Assembly (NCBI RefSeq): GCF_016889705.1 | Contig: NZ_CP069526.1 | Coordinates: 2,914,001-2,978,000 of the forward strand | DNA from: Amycolatopsis sp. FDAARGOS 1241 | Lineage (GTDB): Bacteria > Actinomycetota > Actinomycetes > Mycobacteriales > Pseudonocardiaceae | Length of the DNA stretch: 64,000 bases | Direction of reading: 5' to 3' | Shown here: positions 44,300-56,020 of the stretch, piece after piece | How positions within the stretch are numbered: the first letter of the stretch is position 1 | Layout: each line of letters opens with the position of its first letter | Notes under the pieces: generated by a model | What the model was told of the DNA's origin: nothing | Seen by the model: the letters and a program-made list of their open reading frames with translations, nothing else | Database searches by the model: none | Made by a program: the position numbers and the translations under genes

Positions 44300-45112
44300 C
44301 GAACCTCGGCGTGATCCAGGCGCAGGACCACCACGGGTTCCACTACCTCGACGGTTCGTGGTGGACGCTGCCGGTCCAGTTGTTCGTGCTCGGCGCCGGC
44401 GCGGGGGTGTGCCCGCGGCGTCGGCGCACCGATTCGAGTGATGATCTGGCTCGTCCGGGTGTTGATGGTCGTCGTGTTGATGGTCGTCCCCGCCGTGGCC
44501 CAGTTCGGACTCTTCGACCAGAGCCGCACGCCGATCCGGGTCGGCGGCGTCTTCTTCGGGCTCGGGCTGCAGCGCACGCACCTGTTCGCGATGGGCATCG
44601 CGCTGCGGCTGTGGCTTCGCCGGAGTCGCCGGAGTCGGCGGAGTCGCCGACGTCTCACCTCGTGGCACGCCGTAGTGCTCGTCGCGGCCTGTATCGTGGT
44701 AGCGGACCTGCACGTCTTCCCCTTCCACCGGGCGATGGCCCACGACCCCGCGCGCCGGCCGTCCACGATCGGCTTCGCCGTGTTGCTGCTGGTGATCCGC
44801 CTCGCGGCGCGCGTTCCGACCGGCGGTTGCCGGGCCTCGCGCGGGTCGCCCCGGCGATCACCCGGCTCGCGGGGATCTCGTATGGTCTCTACCTGGTGCA
44901 CCGGGAACTGGGCTACGTCCTGGCGCGCGCCTTGCTGGACCTCGGTGTCCCGGCCCGGCTGGGCGATCACCGCGAGGGTGGAACGGCCGCTGCACCGGCG
45001 CCTGACCGCTGCGGTGGGGCGCCGGGCGGCGAAAGCCGGCCCGGAAGCGGACCGGGACCCGGAAAAGCCCAGGTCGAAAGCATGGAGCCCGTTTCTGTCG
45101 GTGGCCCGTCCT
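44300..45112 (+). pseudogene. Acyltransferase 3 family remnant, 5' truncated and frameshifted
   Basis: Pieces of an integral-membrane acyltransferase appear in alternating frames. NLGVIQAQDHHGFHYLDGSWWTLPVQLFVL (about 44303-44395) comes first. IWLVRVLMVVVLMVVPAVAQFGLFD through GLQRTHLFAMGIALRL follows (about 44443-44620). Next is a short GC-rich 9-bp repeat (CGGAGTCGC, 44627-44655), then more membrane sequence (WHAVVLVAACIVVADLHVFPFH). A third shift near 44815 leads to LAGISYGLYLVHRELGYVLARALLDLGV, and another near 44960 to VERPLHRRLTAAV. The N-terminal catalytic His region is missing. It lies between the MBL gene and uvrA and is non-functional. Confidence 0.65.
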
Positions 45113-45191
45113 AGCATGGACGCGGCCGCCCGTGCAGGGACTTTCCACCGGGCCGGCCTCCGAGCCGACATTGATGTGAAGGGACGTGGGC

Positions 45192-48053
<2,862 letters not shown>

Positions 48054-48070
48054 CCCCAACACCTGACCGC

Positions 48071-48117
48071 ACGGCGCGGCGGCCCCGGCTCGAGCCGAGC
48101 AGGGGCCGCCGCGCCGT
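48071..48117. terminator. Strong bidirectional terminator after uvrA
   Basis: ACGGCGCGGCGGCCCC (48071-48086) and GGGGCCGCCGCGCCGT (48102-48117) form a perfect 16-bp stem with a 15-base loop. It begins 17 bp after the uvrA stop and ends one base before the convergent lipoprotein gene's stop. Confidence 0.85.
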
Positions 48118-48118
48118 C

Positions 48119-48808
48119 TCAGTCCTTGCCGGTTGTGCGGTGCACGACCGGGGACGCCGGGCCGTAGTAGAGCGCGCGGACGCGGAACGAACTGCCCTGC
48201 TCGCCGGGCAGCAGTGAGAGCGCGCAGGTCGTCACGTCGGGATCGGTGACTTCGACGGGCACGAAGTCCGCGGCGCCGGGTTTGCGCAGCTCCACGAGGA
48301 AGCCGGTTTCGTCCGTCGAGCGGTCGGTCCAGGTGAACTGCACGGCCGCGTCCTCCGCGCTGACAGCCTTCACCGCGGCCGGGGCGGCGGTGTCGCCCGA
48401 GGTGTGCACCGAAGCCGCCGCGCCGGGCGGAGCAGGCGAGGCCGGCGCGCCGGCACTCACCACCACGGACACGGGGCCGAAGAACTCCCGCACGCGGTAG
48501 TAGAACGGCGTCTGCGGGATCAGGTCCGGGTGCCGGTAGGTGGTCTGCGCGGGCGGCAGGTACCGCAGCGCGGTCCACGGGCCCTCGGTGGCGTTGGCGT
48601 ACTCCAGCAGGTGCCCGCCCGCGCCGGGACCGGTGGCGGGCCAGCGCAGGTCGATGTCGGTGGGTGTGGTGAGCGTCGCGGTCAAGTCCGGTGAGCCGGG
48701 TGCCGGAGCGGCCGGGGCGGCGGCACAGCCGGCGGCGCACAGAGCAGCAGCGAGGGCGGCGCAGAGGGCAGCGGGCCTGGCGGGCTCGAGGCGGGTTTTG
48801 ACGGGCAC
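48119..48808 (-). CDS. Lipoprotein with fibronectin type III-like repeats
   Basis: A 229-residue secreted protein. The N-terminus is a lipoprotein signal with lipobox LCAAGC (Cys at about residue 28), so it should be anchored to the outer face of the membrane. Two Fn3-like beta domains follow: about 42-117 (TDIDLRWPATG ... TPFYYRVREFFGPVSV) and about 140-220 (AVQFTWTDRSTDETGFLVELRK ... SSFRVRALYYGPASPV). The repeated Y/F-R-V-R strand is characteristic. The binding partner is unknown. The GTG at 48808 is used. It is divergent from the ECF sigma gene. Confidence 0.75.
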   Translation of the reverse strand: MPVKTRLEPARPAALCAALAAALCAAGCAAAPAAPAPGSPDLTATLTTPTDIDLRWPATGPGAGGHLLEYANATEGPWTALRYLPPAQTTYRHPDLIPQTPFYYRVREFFGPVSVVVSAGAPASPAPPGAAASVHTSGDTAAPAAVKAVSAEDAAVQFTWTDRSTDETGFLVELRKPGAADFVPVEVTDPDVTTCALSLLPGEQGSSFRVRALYYGPASPVVHRTTGKD

Positions 48809-49147
48809 GGCGAGGCCTTCCGGGACGGTCCAGGCGGCGGCGGTGCCGCGTCAGCTTAGGAACCGCGCGAGGTGATCGACAAGAGATCTCCCGGTCACCG
48901 GGACCACCCATCCGGGCTTGCGCCGGCGACGAATTCCGGGCGGAACTTTCTGAATTCACGGTGAACCACCGTCGCCCGGCATCCGTGTCAGAGGTGTCGG
49001 GACCTCTCACCACGACGGACTCTCCAGGAAGGGGGCGATCTCCCGGTGGATGCGACGGCGGTGCTGGGCGTACGGCGACGACCGGCCTTCGAGCTGTGTC
49101 GTGCAGTACTGTCCACGCCGACCCAGAACACCGTCGGGAGGTCGAGG
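48809..49147. other. Divergent intergenic region upstream of lipoprotein and ECF sigma factor
   Basis: These 339 bp contain no gene. A GGAAC element at 48942-48946 resembles an ECF -35 box, but no well-spaced -10 partner was found. A small hairpin AGAGGT-GTCGGG-ACCTCT lies at 48990-49007. GGGAGG at about 49136 is the ribosome site of the sigma gene. Autoregulation by the sigma factor is plausible but not shown. Confidence 0.4.
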
Positions 49148-49693
49148 GTGGCGATCGGACGCGGGCAGCCGAAGAAGGCCGCTGCCGAGCGGCTCGTGGA
49201 GCAGCTCTACGCGGAGCACGGCCGGAGCCTCATGGCGTACGCGACGCGCCTGACGGGCGATCGCGCTGCCGCCGAGGACGTGGTGCAGGAGACGCTCGTG
49301 CGGGCGTGGAAGCACGCCGGGGACCTGACCGAAGACCGCAAGGGCTCGGTCCGCGGCTGGTTGCTCACCGTCGTGCGCAACCTGGTCACGGACCGGGCGC
49401 GCGCCCGCTCGTCGCGGCCCACCGAGGTCGCCGAAGGGCCGGAAACCCTGGCGGCGCCAGTGGAACGCGACCACGCCCAGGAGGTGGTCGACTCGATGAC
49501 CGTGCTGGGCGCCCTCGAAGGGCTGTCGCAAGAGCATCGCGACGTGCTCGTGGAGATCTACTATCGAGGGAGATCGGTGGCGGAAGCGGCGGAGTTGCTG
49601 GGGGTCGCACCCGGCACCGTGAAATCCCGGTCGTACTACGCGCTGCGCGCCCTGCGCGCGGCGATGGTGAGCGGAACGGAGGCGGTGAGATGA
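49148..49693 (+). CDS. ECF RNA polymerase sigma factor
   Basis: A 181-residue group IV sigma factor. Region 2 spans about 15-85 (LVEQLYAEHGRSLMAYATRLTGDRAAAEDVVQETLVRAWKH ... GWLLTVVRNLVTDRAR). Region 4 spans about 120-172 (LEGLSQEHRDVLVEIYYRGRSVAEAAELLGVAPGTVKSRSYYALRALR). The GTG at 49148 follows GGGAGG by six bases and gives VAIGRGQPKKAA. The frame is open upstream but without a site. The TGA overlaps the ATG of the zinc anti-sigma gene, so the pair is co-translated. Its regulon and signal are unknown. Confidence 0.93.
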   Translation: MAIGRGQPKKAAAERLVEQLYAEHGRSLMAYATRLTGDRAAAEDVVQETLVRAWKHAGDLTEDRKGSVRGWLLTVVRNLVTDRARARSSRPTEVAEGPETLAAPVERDHAQEVVDSMTVLGALEGLSQEHRDVLVEIYYRGRSVAEAAELLGVAPGTVKSRSYYALRALRAAMVSGTEAVR

Positions 49694-50400
49694 GCGCGGT
49701 CGAGCAGGAGCACGCGCAGCTCGGTGCCTACGTCCTCGGCGCGCTGGAGCCGGCGGAGGCGGCGGAGTTCGAACGCCACCTGGTCACGTGCGCGCAGTGC
49801 CGGTTCGAGCTCAAGGACTTCAGCGCCTTGCGGGAGGCGCTCGACGAGGTGCCGCCCGAGGCGTTCCTCGACGGCCCGCCCGAGGGCGGTGACCTGCTGC
49901 TGCAGCGCACCCTGCGGCGGATCCGGACCGAGCAGGAGCAGGCCGCCCCGGTCCAAGCACCACGACGCACCGGGCAGCGCCGGGGCCTCGTGCTCGTCGC
50001 CGCGGCGGTCGTCGCCGTGGTCGCGCTCGGCGGCGGGGTCGTCATCGGCCGCCAGACCGCGCCCGAAACGAGCACCCAGCAGGTCGCCGTGCCCGGCACT
50101 CGCGACGTGTCGGCCACCAACGCGGCGACGGGCGCCAGCCTCACCGCGTCGGTGGTCCCCGCGCCGGGCTGGGTCAGGGTGCACGTGTCGGTGAAGGGCA
50201 TCCCCGCCGGTGAGCGGTGCAAGCTCGTGGTCACCGCCAAGGACGGCGCGCAGTGGGACGCCGGCAGCTGGCTCGTGTCGGAGAAGTGGAGCACCCAGGG
50301 CTTCGGCCTCGACGGTTCGGCCGTCGTCGCGCCGGCGGACGTCGCCTCGGTCGGCATCGTCACGCTCGACGGCCGCGACCTGGTGTCGGCGAAGGTGTAG
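49690..50400 (+). CDS. Membrane-anchored zinc anti-sigma factor (ZAS family)
   Basis: A 236-residue partner of the ECF sigma factor. The cytosolic anti-sigma domain (1-60) has the HxxxCxxC motif HLVTCAQC (His30, Cys34, Cys37), which binds zinc and can sense thiol oxidation. A single membrane helix lies at about 99-120 (GLVLVAAAVVAVVALGGGVVIG). The extracytoplasmic C-terminus (about 140-236) is a beta-sandwich like the RskA C-terminal domain, which in relatives is cut by regulated proteolysis to free the sigma factor. The ATG at 49690 overlaps the sigma stop. Confidence 0.9.
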   Translation: MSAVEQEHAQLGAYVLGALEPAEAAEFERHLVTCAQCRFELKDFSALREALDEVPPEAFLDGPPEGGDLLLQRTLRRIRTEQEQAAPVQAPRRTGQRRGLVLVAAAVVAVVALGGGVVIGRQTAPETSTQQVAVPGTRDVSATNAATGASLTASVVPAPGWVRVHVSVKGIPAGERCKLVVTAKDGAQWDAGSWLVSEKWSTQGFGLDGSAVVAPADVASVGIVTLDGRDLVSAKV

Positions 50401-50402
50401 GC

Positions 50403-50846
50403 GTGGCGGGCGCCGAATACCGGTTCCGGAGCACGTGGTGGCTCCCCGCCGCGCCCGCACCGCGCGTCTTCGACGCCGTCGTGGACCTCGAGGCGTATCC
50501 GCGGTGGTGGTCCGACGTACGCTCGGTCCGCCGGGTCGACGACGACACCGCCGAGGTCGTCTGCCAGTCGAACCTGCCCTACCGCATCGCGATCGCGATG
50601 CACCGCGAGGAGCAGGATCTCGATTCGGGGCACCTGCGGGTCGGGCTCAGCGGCGACCTCGAAGGGTTCCTCGCCGGCGCGCTGCACGTCGTCGGCCCGG
50701 GCACCCGGCTGGAGATCACGCAGCACGTGCGGGCCCGCAAACCGCTGCTGCGCCGCCTCGACGTGGTGGCCCGGCCGTTCTTCCGCGCGAACCACGCGTG
50801 GATGATGCGCCGCGGCCACCGCGGTCTGATCACCTACCTCGCCTGA
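50403..50846 (+). CDS. START/polyketide cyclase-like (SRPBCC) domain protein
   Basis: A 147-residue SRPBCC-fold protein. YRFRSTWWLPAAPAPRVFDAVVDLEAYPRWWSDVRSVRRVDDDTAEV is the typical first strand and helix. The rest is beta-rich with a long C-terminal helix (LLRRLDVVARPFFRANHAWMMRRG). The fold binds hydrophobic ligands. The GTG at 50403 lies 2 bp after the anti-sigma stop, so it is in the sigma operon and may be part of its response. Its 3' end overlaps the convergent MFS gene by 13 bp. Confidence 0.85.
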   Translation: MAGAEYRFRSTWWLPAAPAPRVFDAVVDLEAYPRWWSDVRSVRRVDDDTAEVVCQSNLPYRIAIAMHREEQDLDSGHLRVGLSGDLEGFLAGALHVVGPGTRLEITQHVRARKPLLRRLDVVARPFFRANHAWMMRRGHRGLITYLA

Positions 50847-52242
50847 TCCGCCACGCACAGCTCCGGCGCCGCGGCGGGGCGCGGCGGGCGCGACAGCACC
50901 AGCGCCGCGACCACGGCGGCGAGGAGCACGAAGCCCGCGCTCAGCCCGTACGCGAGCCGGTAGCCCGAAGCCAGCGCTTCGCGAGCCGTCGTCCCTTCGG
51001 CGACCAGGCCCGCCGTTCGCGTCGCGGCGGCGGTGGCCAGCACGGCCGTGCCGATCGCCGCGCCGACCTGCTGCGTGGTCGTGATCAGGCCGGACGCGAC
51101 CCCGGAGTCGGCGGGGTCCGCGCCCGACATCGCGAGCCCCATCACCGCCGGGATCGCGGCTCCGGCGCCGGAACCCATGAGAACCAGGGCCGGAAGCGCG
51201 TGGACGAAGTAGCTGCCCTGCGCGGGCACGGCCGTGAGCAAGCCGAAGGCGGCCACGACCACCGCGAGCCCGGCGACGAGCACCACGCTCGCAGAGAACC
51301 GGACGCTCAACTTCGCCGAGAGCCCCAGCGAGAACACCGCGATCATCACCGGCGCGGGCAGGAACGCGAGTCCGGTGCCGAGCGCCCCGAGCCCCAGCAC
51401 CCGTTGCAGGTACAGGGCCGTCACGAACTGGAAACCCATCATCCCGGCGACCATGAGCACCATCGTGAGGTTCGCGCCGCTGATCGCGGGGATCCGGAAG
51501 AGCCGCAGCGGCAGCAACGGCGTGCGTGCCGCACCACGAACGCGGCCGGCAGCAGCACCCCACCCGCGAGCGGCAGCAGTTCGCCGGTCTGCACGATCCC
51601 GTACACGAGCAGCATCACGCCGGCAGTCACGAGCACCGCGCCCAGCGCGTCGAGTCCGCTGCGCAAGCCGCGGCCGCGGTCCGCGTCGACGACCAGCGGT
51701 CCCAGCACGAGCGCGGCGACCCCGATCGGCAGGTTGACGTAGAAGGTCCAGTGCCAGTCGAGCGCCTGCGTGAGCACTCCGCCCGCGATGAGCCCGATCG
51801 ACGCGCCCGACGCCTGCGTGAAGCTGAAGACGCCGATCGCGCGGGCCTGCGCGCGTGGCTCCGGGTACATCGTCACGATCATGCCGAGCACCACGGCCGA
51901 CGCGAGCGCGCCGCCGATGCCCTGCACGAACCGCGCCACCACGAGCACTCCCGCGTCGGCCGAGAGCCCGGCGGCCAGCGACGACGCGGTGAAGACCACC
52001 AGCCCGACGAGGAACACCCGCCGCCGGCCGACGAGGTCGCCGAGCCGGCCGGGCAACAGGAGCAGCCCGCCGAACGCGACCAGGTAAGCGTTGACCACCC
52101 ACGCCAGGCCGGCGGACGGGAAGCCCAGCTCGGCCTGGATCGAGGGCAGGGCCACCGCGACGACGGTCCCGTCGAGCACCACCATGAGCGAGGCCGCGCA
52201 CAGCACCACGAGTGCGACGGCGCGGCGACGGACTTCCGGCAT
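50834..52242 (-). pseudogene. MFS drug efflux pump, EmrB/QacA (DHA2) type, one frameshift
   Basis: A 14-helix exporter of about 469 residues is encoded in two frames. ATG 52242, after GGAGGGACC, reads MPEVRRRAVALVVLCAASLMVVLDGTVVAVALPSIQ. It includes motif A GRLGDLVGRRRVFLVG and motif C-like FTQASGASIGLIAGGVL. At about 51525 (in GTGCGTGCCGCACC) the frame changes, and RARTPLLPLRLFRIPAISGANLT continues through the last helices to 50834. The first frame would end soon after in Arg/Cys-rich nonsense. Such pumps expel drugs or toxic metabolites. It is divergent from an HxlR regulator that is itself frameshifted. Confidence 0.82.
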
Positions 52243-52357
52243 TTCGGTCCCTCCAGAACGGCTCCGCAAAGAGAACCCCCTGGTCGTCTCCAGGGCATCT
52301 CTTTGTTACCGGGACCATCGTGTGTGCCCATGCGAGGGCGCGGAAGGAGGCACTTTC

Positions 52358-52748
52358 ATGTCCCAGGGGAACACCGCTGTGACCGACCAGGTCAGCACGA
52401 TCGACCCGGCGAATCGAGGTGTGCACGGTGCTCGAGGTGCTCAACCGGGTCAGCGGCAAGTGGGCGATCGGCATCCTGCTGGAGGCCTCGCGCGGCCCGG
52501 TGCGCTTCACGGAACTGGAACGCTCCGTGGCCGGGATCAGCCGCCGGATGCTCACGCTGACCCTGCGCAACCTCGAACGCGACGGGCTGCTGGAGCGCAC
52601 CGTCTACCCGACGGTGCCGCCGCGCGTCGAGTACCAGGCGACGCCGATGGCGCGCGAGCTGTACGAGACGTTGTCCGGGCTCGTCGGCTGGGCGGAGCGC
52701 CATCGCGAGGAGATCGCCGTCGCGCGCGAGGTCTACGACAACCGGTAG
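52358..52748 (+). pseudogene. HxlR family regulator with probable frameshift near the N-terminus
   Basis: A well-placed start exists at ATG 52358 after GGAAGGAGG, reading MSQGNTAVTDQVSTIDPANR. At about 52412-52418 the frame must change to reach the HxlR winged-helix domain: CTVLEVLNRVSGKWAIGILLEASRGPVRFTELERSVAGISRRMLTLTLRNLERDGLLER, ending DNR at 52748. Loss of two bases from CGCGAG would explain it. A GTG at 52419 begins the intact 109-residue domain but has a weak site, so a functional product is possible. HxlR proteins usually repress the divergent pump gene, here 116 bp away. Confidence 0.65.
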
Positions 52749-52754
52749 ACAGCC

Positions 52755-52800
52755 GTGTGCCGTGGTCGTGAACACGGGGACGCTCACGACCACGGCACAC
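52755..52800. terminator. Strong bidirectional terminator
   Basis: GTGTGCCGTGGTCGTGA (52755-52771) pairs perfectly over 17 bp with TCACGACCACGGCACAC (52784-52800) around a 12-base loop. It lies six bases after the HxlR stop, between convergent genes. Confidence 0.85.
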
Positions 52801-52865
52801 GGGGAGTTCGCACCCTGGCGGGGGAGTGGGCCAGAGGGCGGGAGCCCTCGGGTGCGAACGGGCTT

Positions 52866-54236
52866 CTAACCGCCCGTGGTGACGGGCACGGGCGCCGAGC
52901 GCTCCTCGGCGGGCGGTTCAGGGGTTTTGGTCTCGTCGAGCAGCGTGGCTTCGTCGAACGGTGCCGATCCCGCGAACACCTGGCGGGACTTGTCGCGGTC
53001 GAACTCCTTCATCCACGATCCGATGAGGACGGTCGCCACGGCGTTGCCGGCGAAGTTCGTCAGCGCGCGGGCCTCGGACATGAACCGGTCGATGCCGAGG
53101 ATGAACCCGACCCCGTCGACCAGCTCCGGCCGGTGCGACTGCAGCCCGCTGGCCAGCGTCGCGATGCCGGCGCCGCTCACGCCCGCCGCGCCCTTCGACG
53201 CGATGATCATGAACAGCAGCAACGTGATCTGCTCGCCCAGCGCGAGCGGCTCGTCCTGCGCCGTGGCGATGAACAGCGTCGCCATGGTCAGGTAGATCGC
53301 GGTGCCGTCGAGGTTGAACGAGTAGCCGGTGGGCACGGTGATGCCGACGACGGGCTTGCTGACGCCCAAGTGCTCCATCTTCGCGATCAGCCGCGGCAGC
53401 GCCGACTCCGACGAAGACGTCGAGAGGATCAGCAGGAACTCGCGGCCCAGGTACTTGAGCAGGCTGAAGATGTTCACGCGCGCGCCGAGCCACAGCACCG
53501 TGCCCAGGATGCCGAACACGAACACCAGGCACGTGACGTAGAAGCCGAGCATGATCACCAGCAGGCTGCGCAGCGCGCCCCAGCCGGTGGCGCCGACCAC
53601 GGCCGCGATCGCGCCGAACGCGCCGACCGGGGCGGCCCACATGATCATCGACAGGATCCGGAACACCAGGCGCTGCACGTGTTCGATGCCGCGCAGGATC
53701 GGCTCGCCGCGCTTGCCCAGCTTCTGCAGCGCGAACCCGGTGAGCAGCGCGATCAGCAGCGTCTGCAGGACCTGGCCCTCGGTGAACGCCGAGACGAACG
53801 AGGTCGGGATGATGCCGAGCACGAAGTCGACGCCGCCTTCGGCGCCCTTGGCCTGGTCGTGGACCTTCGACACGTCGGCGGGGTTGAGGTGCAGCCCGGT
53901 GCCGGGGTGCAGGATGTTGCCGACGACGAGACCGATGGCGAGCGCGAACGTCGACATCACGATGAAGTAGACCAGCGCCGTCACACCGACCTTGCCGACC
54001 TTCGCAGCCTTTGCGACCGAGCCGATGCCCAGCACGATGGTGCAGAAGATGATCGGCGAGATCATCATCTTGATCAGGTTGACGAACCCGGTGCCCAGCG
54101 GTGCGAGCTGCTTGCCGAACGACGGCCAGATCAGGCCGACCAGCACGCCGAGCACCACGGCGACGATCACGGTGAGGTACAGGTAACGCGTCCGGTCGCG
54201 CTTGGGCGCGGCCGCGTCGGGGGTCGGTGTCGGCAC
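52866..54236 (-). CDS. dctA: DctA-type C4-dicarboxylate/H+ (Na+) symporter
   Basis: A 456-residue DAACS-family transporter that imports succinate, fumarate or malate. Eight or more helices are visible. The substrate site is formed by the SSSESALPRL serine-rich hairpin (HP1), the unwound helix motif TGYSFNLDGTAIYL (TM7), and the second hairpin SKGAAGVSGAGIATLA (HP2). The GTG at 54236 follows GGAGG at about 54242 and gives VPTPTPDAAAPKRD. It is divergent from a DcuS/DcuR-like pair, which is the standard control for such transporters. A perfect terminator separates it from the next gene. Confidence 0.92.
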   Translation of the reverse strand: MPTPTPDAAAPKRDRTRYLYLTVIVAVVLGVLVGLIWPSFGKQLAPLGTGFVNLIKMMISPIIFCTIVLGIGSVAKAAKVGKVGVTALVYFIVMSTFALAIGLVVGNILHPGTGLHLNPADVSKVHDQAKGAEGGVDFVLGIIPTSFVSAFTEGQVLQTLLIALLTGFALQKLGKRGEPILRGIEHVQRLVFRILSMIMWAAPVGAFGAIAAVVGATGWGALRSLLVIMLGFYVTCLVFVFGILGTVLWLGARVNIFSLLKYLGREFLLILSTSSSESALPRLIAKMEHLGVSKPVVGITVPTGYSFNLDGTAIYLTMATLFIATAQDEPLALGEQITLLLFMIIASKGAAGVSGAGIATLASGLQSHRPELVDGVGFILGIDRFMSEARALTNFAGNAVATVLIGSWMKEFDRDKSRQVFAGSAPFDEATLLDETKTPEPPAEERSAPVPVTTGG

Positions 54237-54415
54237 CGTTGCCTCCAGCTCGGGGTGGGCGGAACGCCGGTCACTATGCGGGGCGCGTATGACCAGCGTC
54301 ACCGTTGTGTTCATTGAGTTCGCGTGCGTTGTCCGGTCCGGTTCGGACGGTGGTACGCGGGGGCCGTGGCGCCTCCGGTGTGTTGCCCGGCGGGCCGGTG
54401 TGCTGGTATGGGCAC

Positions 54416-56020
54416 GTGCCTGCCCCGTCGCGGATCCGCTCGAGCCGCTGGAGCCTTGCCCGCCAGCTGCTGGTGCTCCAGCTGGCGGTGCTGCTCGTGC
54501 TCGTCGCGGGCGGGCTCACGATCGCCTACCTCGACGCCCGCCGCACGGTGACCGACCGGGCGCGCGAGCAGTCGCTGGCGGTCGCGCACGCGATCGCCGA
54601 CGCGCCGGGCGTGGCCCGCGCGGTGTCCACACCGGACCCGTCGGCGACGCTGGAGCCGTACGCGCTGCAGGTTCAGGCCGACGCCGACGTCGACTTCGTG
54701 ACGATCATGACCCCGCGAGGGATCCGGTACACGCACCCGAACCCGGCGCTGATCGGGCAACCGTTCCTCGGCCACATCGAGGCTGCCCAGCGCGGCGGGC
54801 TGGTCACCGAGACCTACACGGGCTCGCTCGGGCCCTCGGTCCGCGCGGTCGTGCCGGTCTTCGACGCGAACCAGCGCGTGGTGGCACTCGTGGCGGTCGG
54901 CATCACGATCGCCGCGATCTCGGCCGAGTTGCAGGACCGTGTGTGGCCGCTCGCCGGCGTCGCCGGGGCGGTGCTGCTCGTCGGTGCGTGCGGCGGGTGG
55001 CTCGTGAGCGCACGGCTCAAACGGCAGACGCGGGGGATCGCGCCGGGGGAGCTGAGCAACCTGTTCGAGTACCACGAGGCCGTGCTGCACTCCGTGCGCG
55101 AAGGCGTGCTGCTGGTCGGGCGCGACGGCCGCGTCGGGCTGTGCAACGACGGCGCCCGCGCGCTGCTGGGCCTCAGGAGTGACCCGGCCGGCCGGCCGCT
55201 CGCCGAACTCGGCTTGCCGGAAGAGCTCGTGGCCGCCTTCGTCTCGGCCGAGACGCGCACCGAGGAGCTGCACCTCACCGACGCGCGTGTGCTGGTGGTC
55301 AGCACCACCGTCGTGCGCTCGGGCGGGCGGGCGCAGGGCACCGTCGTGATCCTGCGCGACCACACGGAACTCCAGGCGCTCACGGGTGAGCTCACCACGG
55401 CCCGCAGCCTCGCGGAGGCGCTGCGATCGCAGGCGCACGAAGCCGCGAACCGGCTCCACACCGTCGTTTCGCTCGTGGAGCTCGGCCGCCCGGAGGACGC
55501 CGTCGAGTTCGCGACGGCCGAGCTCGCGCTGGCGCAGGAGCTCACCGACCGGGTGATGAGCGCGGTGTCCGAGCCGGTGCTCGCCGCGCTGCTGCTGGGC
55601 AAGGCCGCGGAGGCGAACGAACGTGGGGTCGAGTTCACGATCACGCCCGACACGGTGATCGAAGACCTCGGCGTGGCCCTCGCCGGGCGCGACCTCGTCA
55701 CGATCCTGGGCAACCTCATCGACAACGGCATCGACGCGGCCGTGCGCGGCGCGAGCGGGCGGCCCGGGGTGGTCGTCACGGCGTTCACCGACGAAGCCGG
55801 GCTGCTGCTGCGGGTCGCCGACAACGGGCCCGGGGTACCGGAGGAGGCTGTGGAGGACATGTTCCGCCGCGGCTGGTCGACGAAGGCGGCCGAGGGCCAC
55901 GGCCTCGGCCTCGCACTGGTGGTCCAGGCGGTGCGGCGCTACAGCGGCAGCGTCGAGGTCCGCCGGGACGCCGGCGCGGTGTTCACGGTCCGGTTGCCGA
56001 GGCAGGAGGTGCTGCGGTGA
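54416..56020 (+). CDS. Sensor histidine kinase, CitA/DcuS type
   Basis: A 534-residue sensor of extracellular di- or tricarboxylates. TM1 (about 14-36) and TM2 (about 175-198) flank a periplasmic PAS/sCache-like domain (DFVTIMTPRGIRYTHPNPALIGQPF is a family landmark). A cytoplasmic PAS follows (about 213-330, HEAVLHSVREGVLLVGRDGRVGLCND). The H box has His341 in SQAHEAANRLHTVVSLVELG. The ATPase domain shows GNLIDNGIDAA, RVADNGPGV and GHGLGLALVVQAVRR. The GTG at 54416 is chosen. A TATGGG box (about 54407-54412) lies immediately upstream, so the mRNA may be leaderless. The next gene overlaps by four bases (GTGA). Confidence 0.9.
   Translation: MPAPSRIRSSRWSLARQLLVLQLAVLLVLVAGGLTIAYLDARRTVTDRAREQSLAVAHAIADAPGVARAVSTPDPSATLEPYALQVQADADVDFVTIMTPRGIRYTHPNPALIGQPFLGHIEAAQRGGLVTETYTGSLGPSVRAVVPVFDANQRVVALVAVGITIAAISAELQDRVWPLAGVAGAVLLVGACGGWLVSARLKRQTRGIAPGELSNLFEYHEAVLHSVREGVLLVGRDGRVGLCNDGARALLGLRSDPAGRPLAELGLPEELVAAFVSAETRTEELHLTDARVLVVSTTVVRSGGRAQGTVVILRDHTELQALTGELTTARSLAEALRSQAHEAANRLHTVVSLVELGRPEDAVEFATAELALAQELTDRVMSAVSEPVLAALLLGKAAEANERGVEFTITPDTVIEDLGVALAGRDLVTILGNLIDNGIDAAVRGASGRPGVVVTAFTDEAGLLLRVADNGPGVPEEAVEDMFRRGWSTKAAEGHGLGLALVVQAVRRYSGSVEVRRDAGAVFTVRLPRQEVLR

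Noticed and set aside
45115..45185. LexA (SOS) box upstream of uvrA
   Set aside because: No GAAC-N4-GTTC-like palindrome found in the short gap; the acyltransferase relic lies directly upstream.
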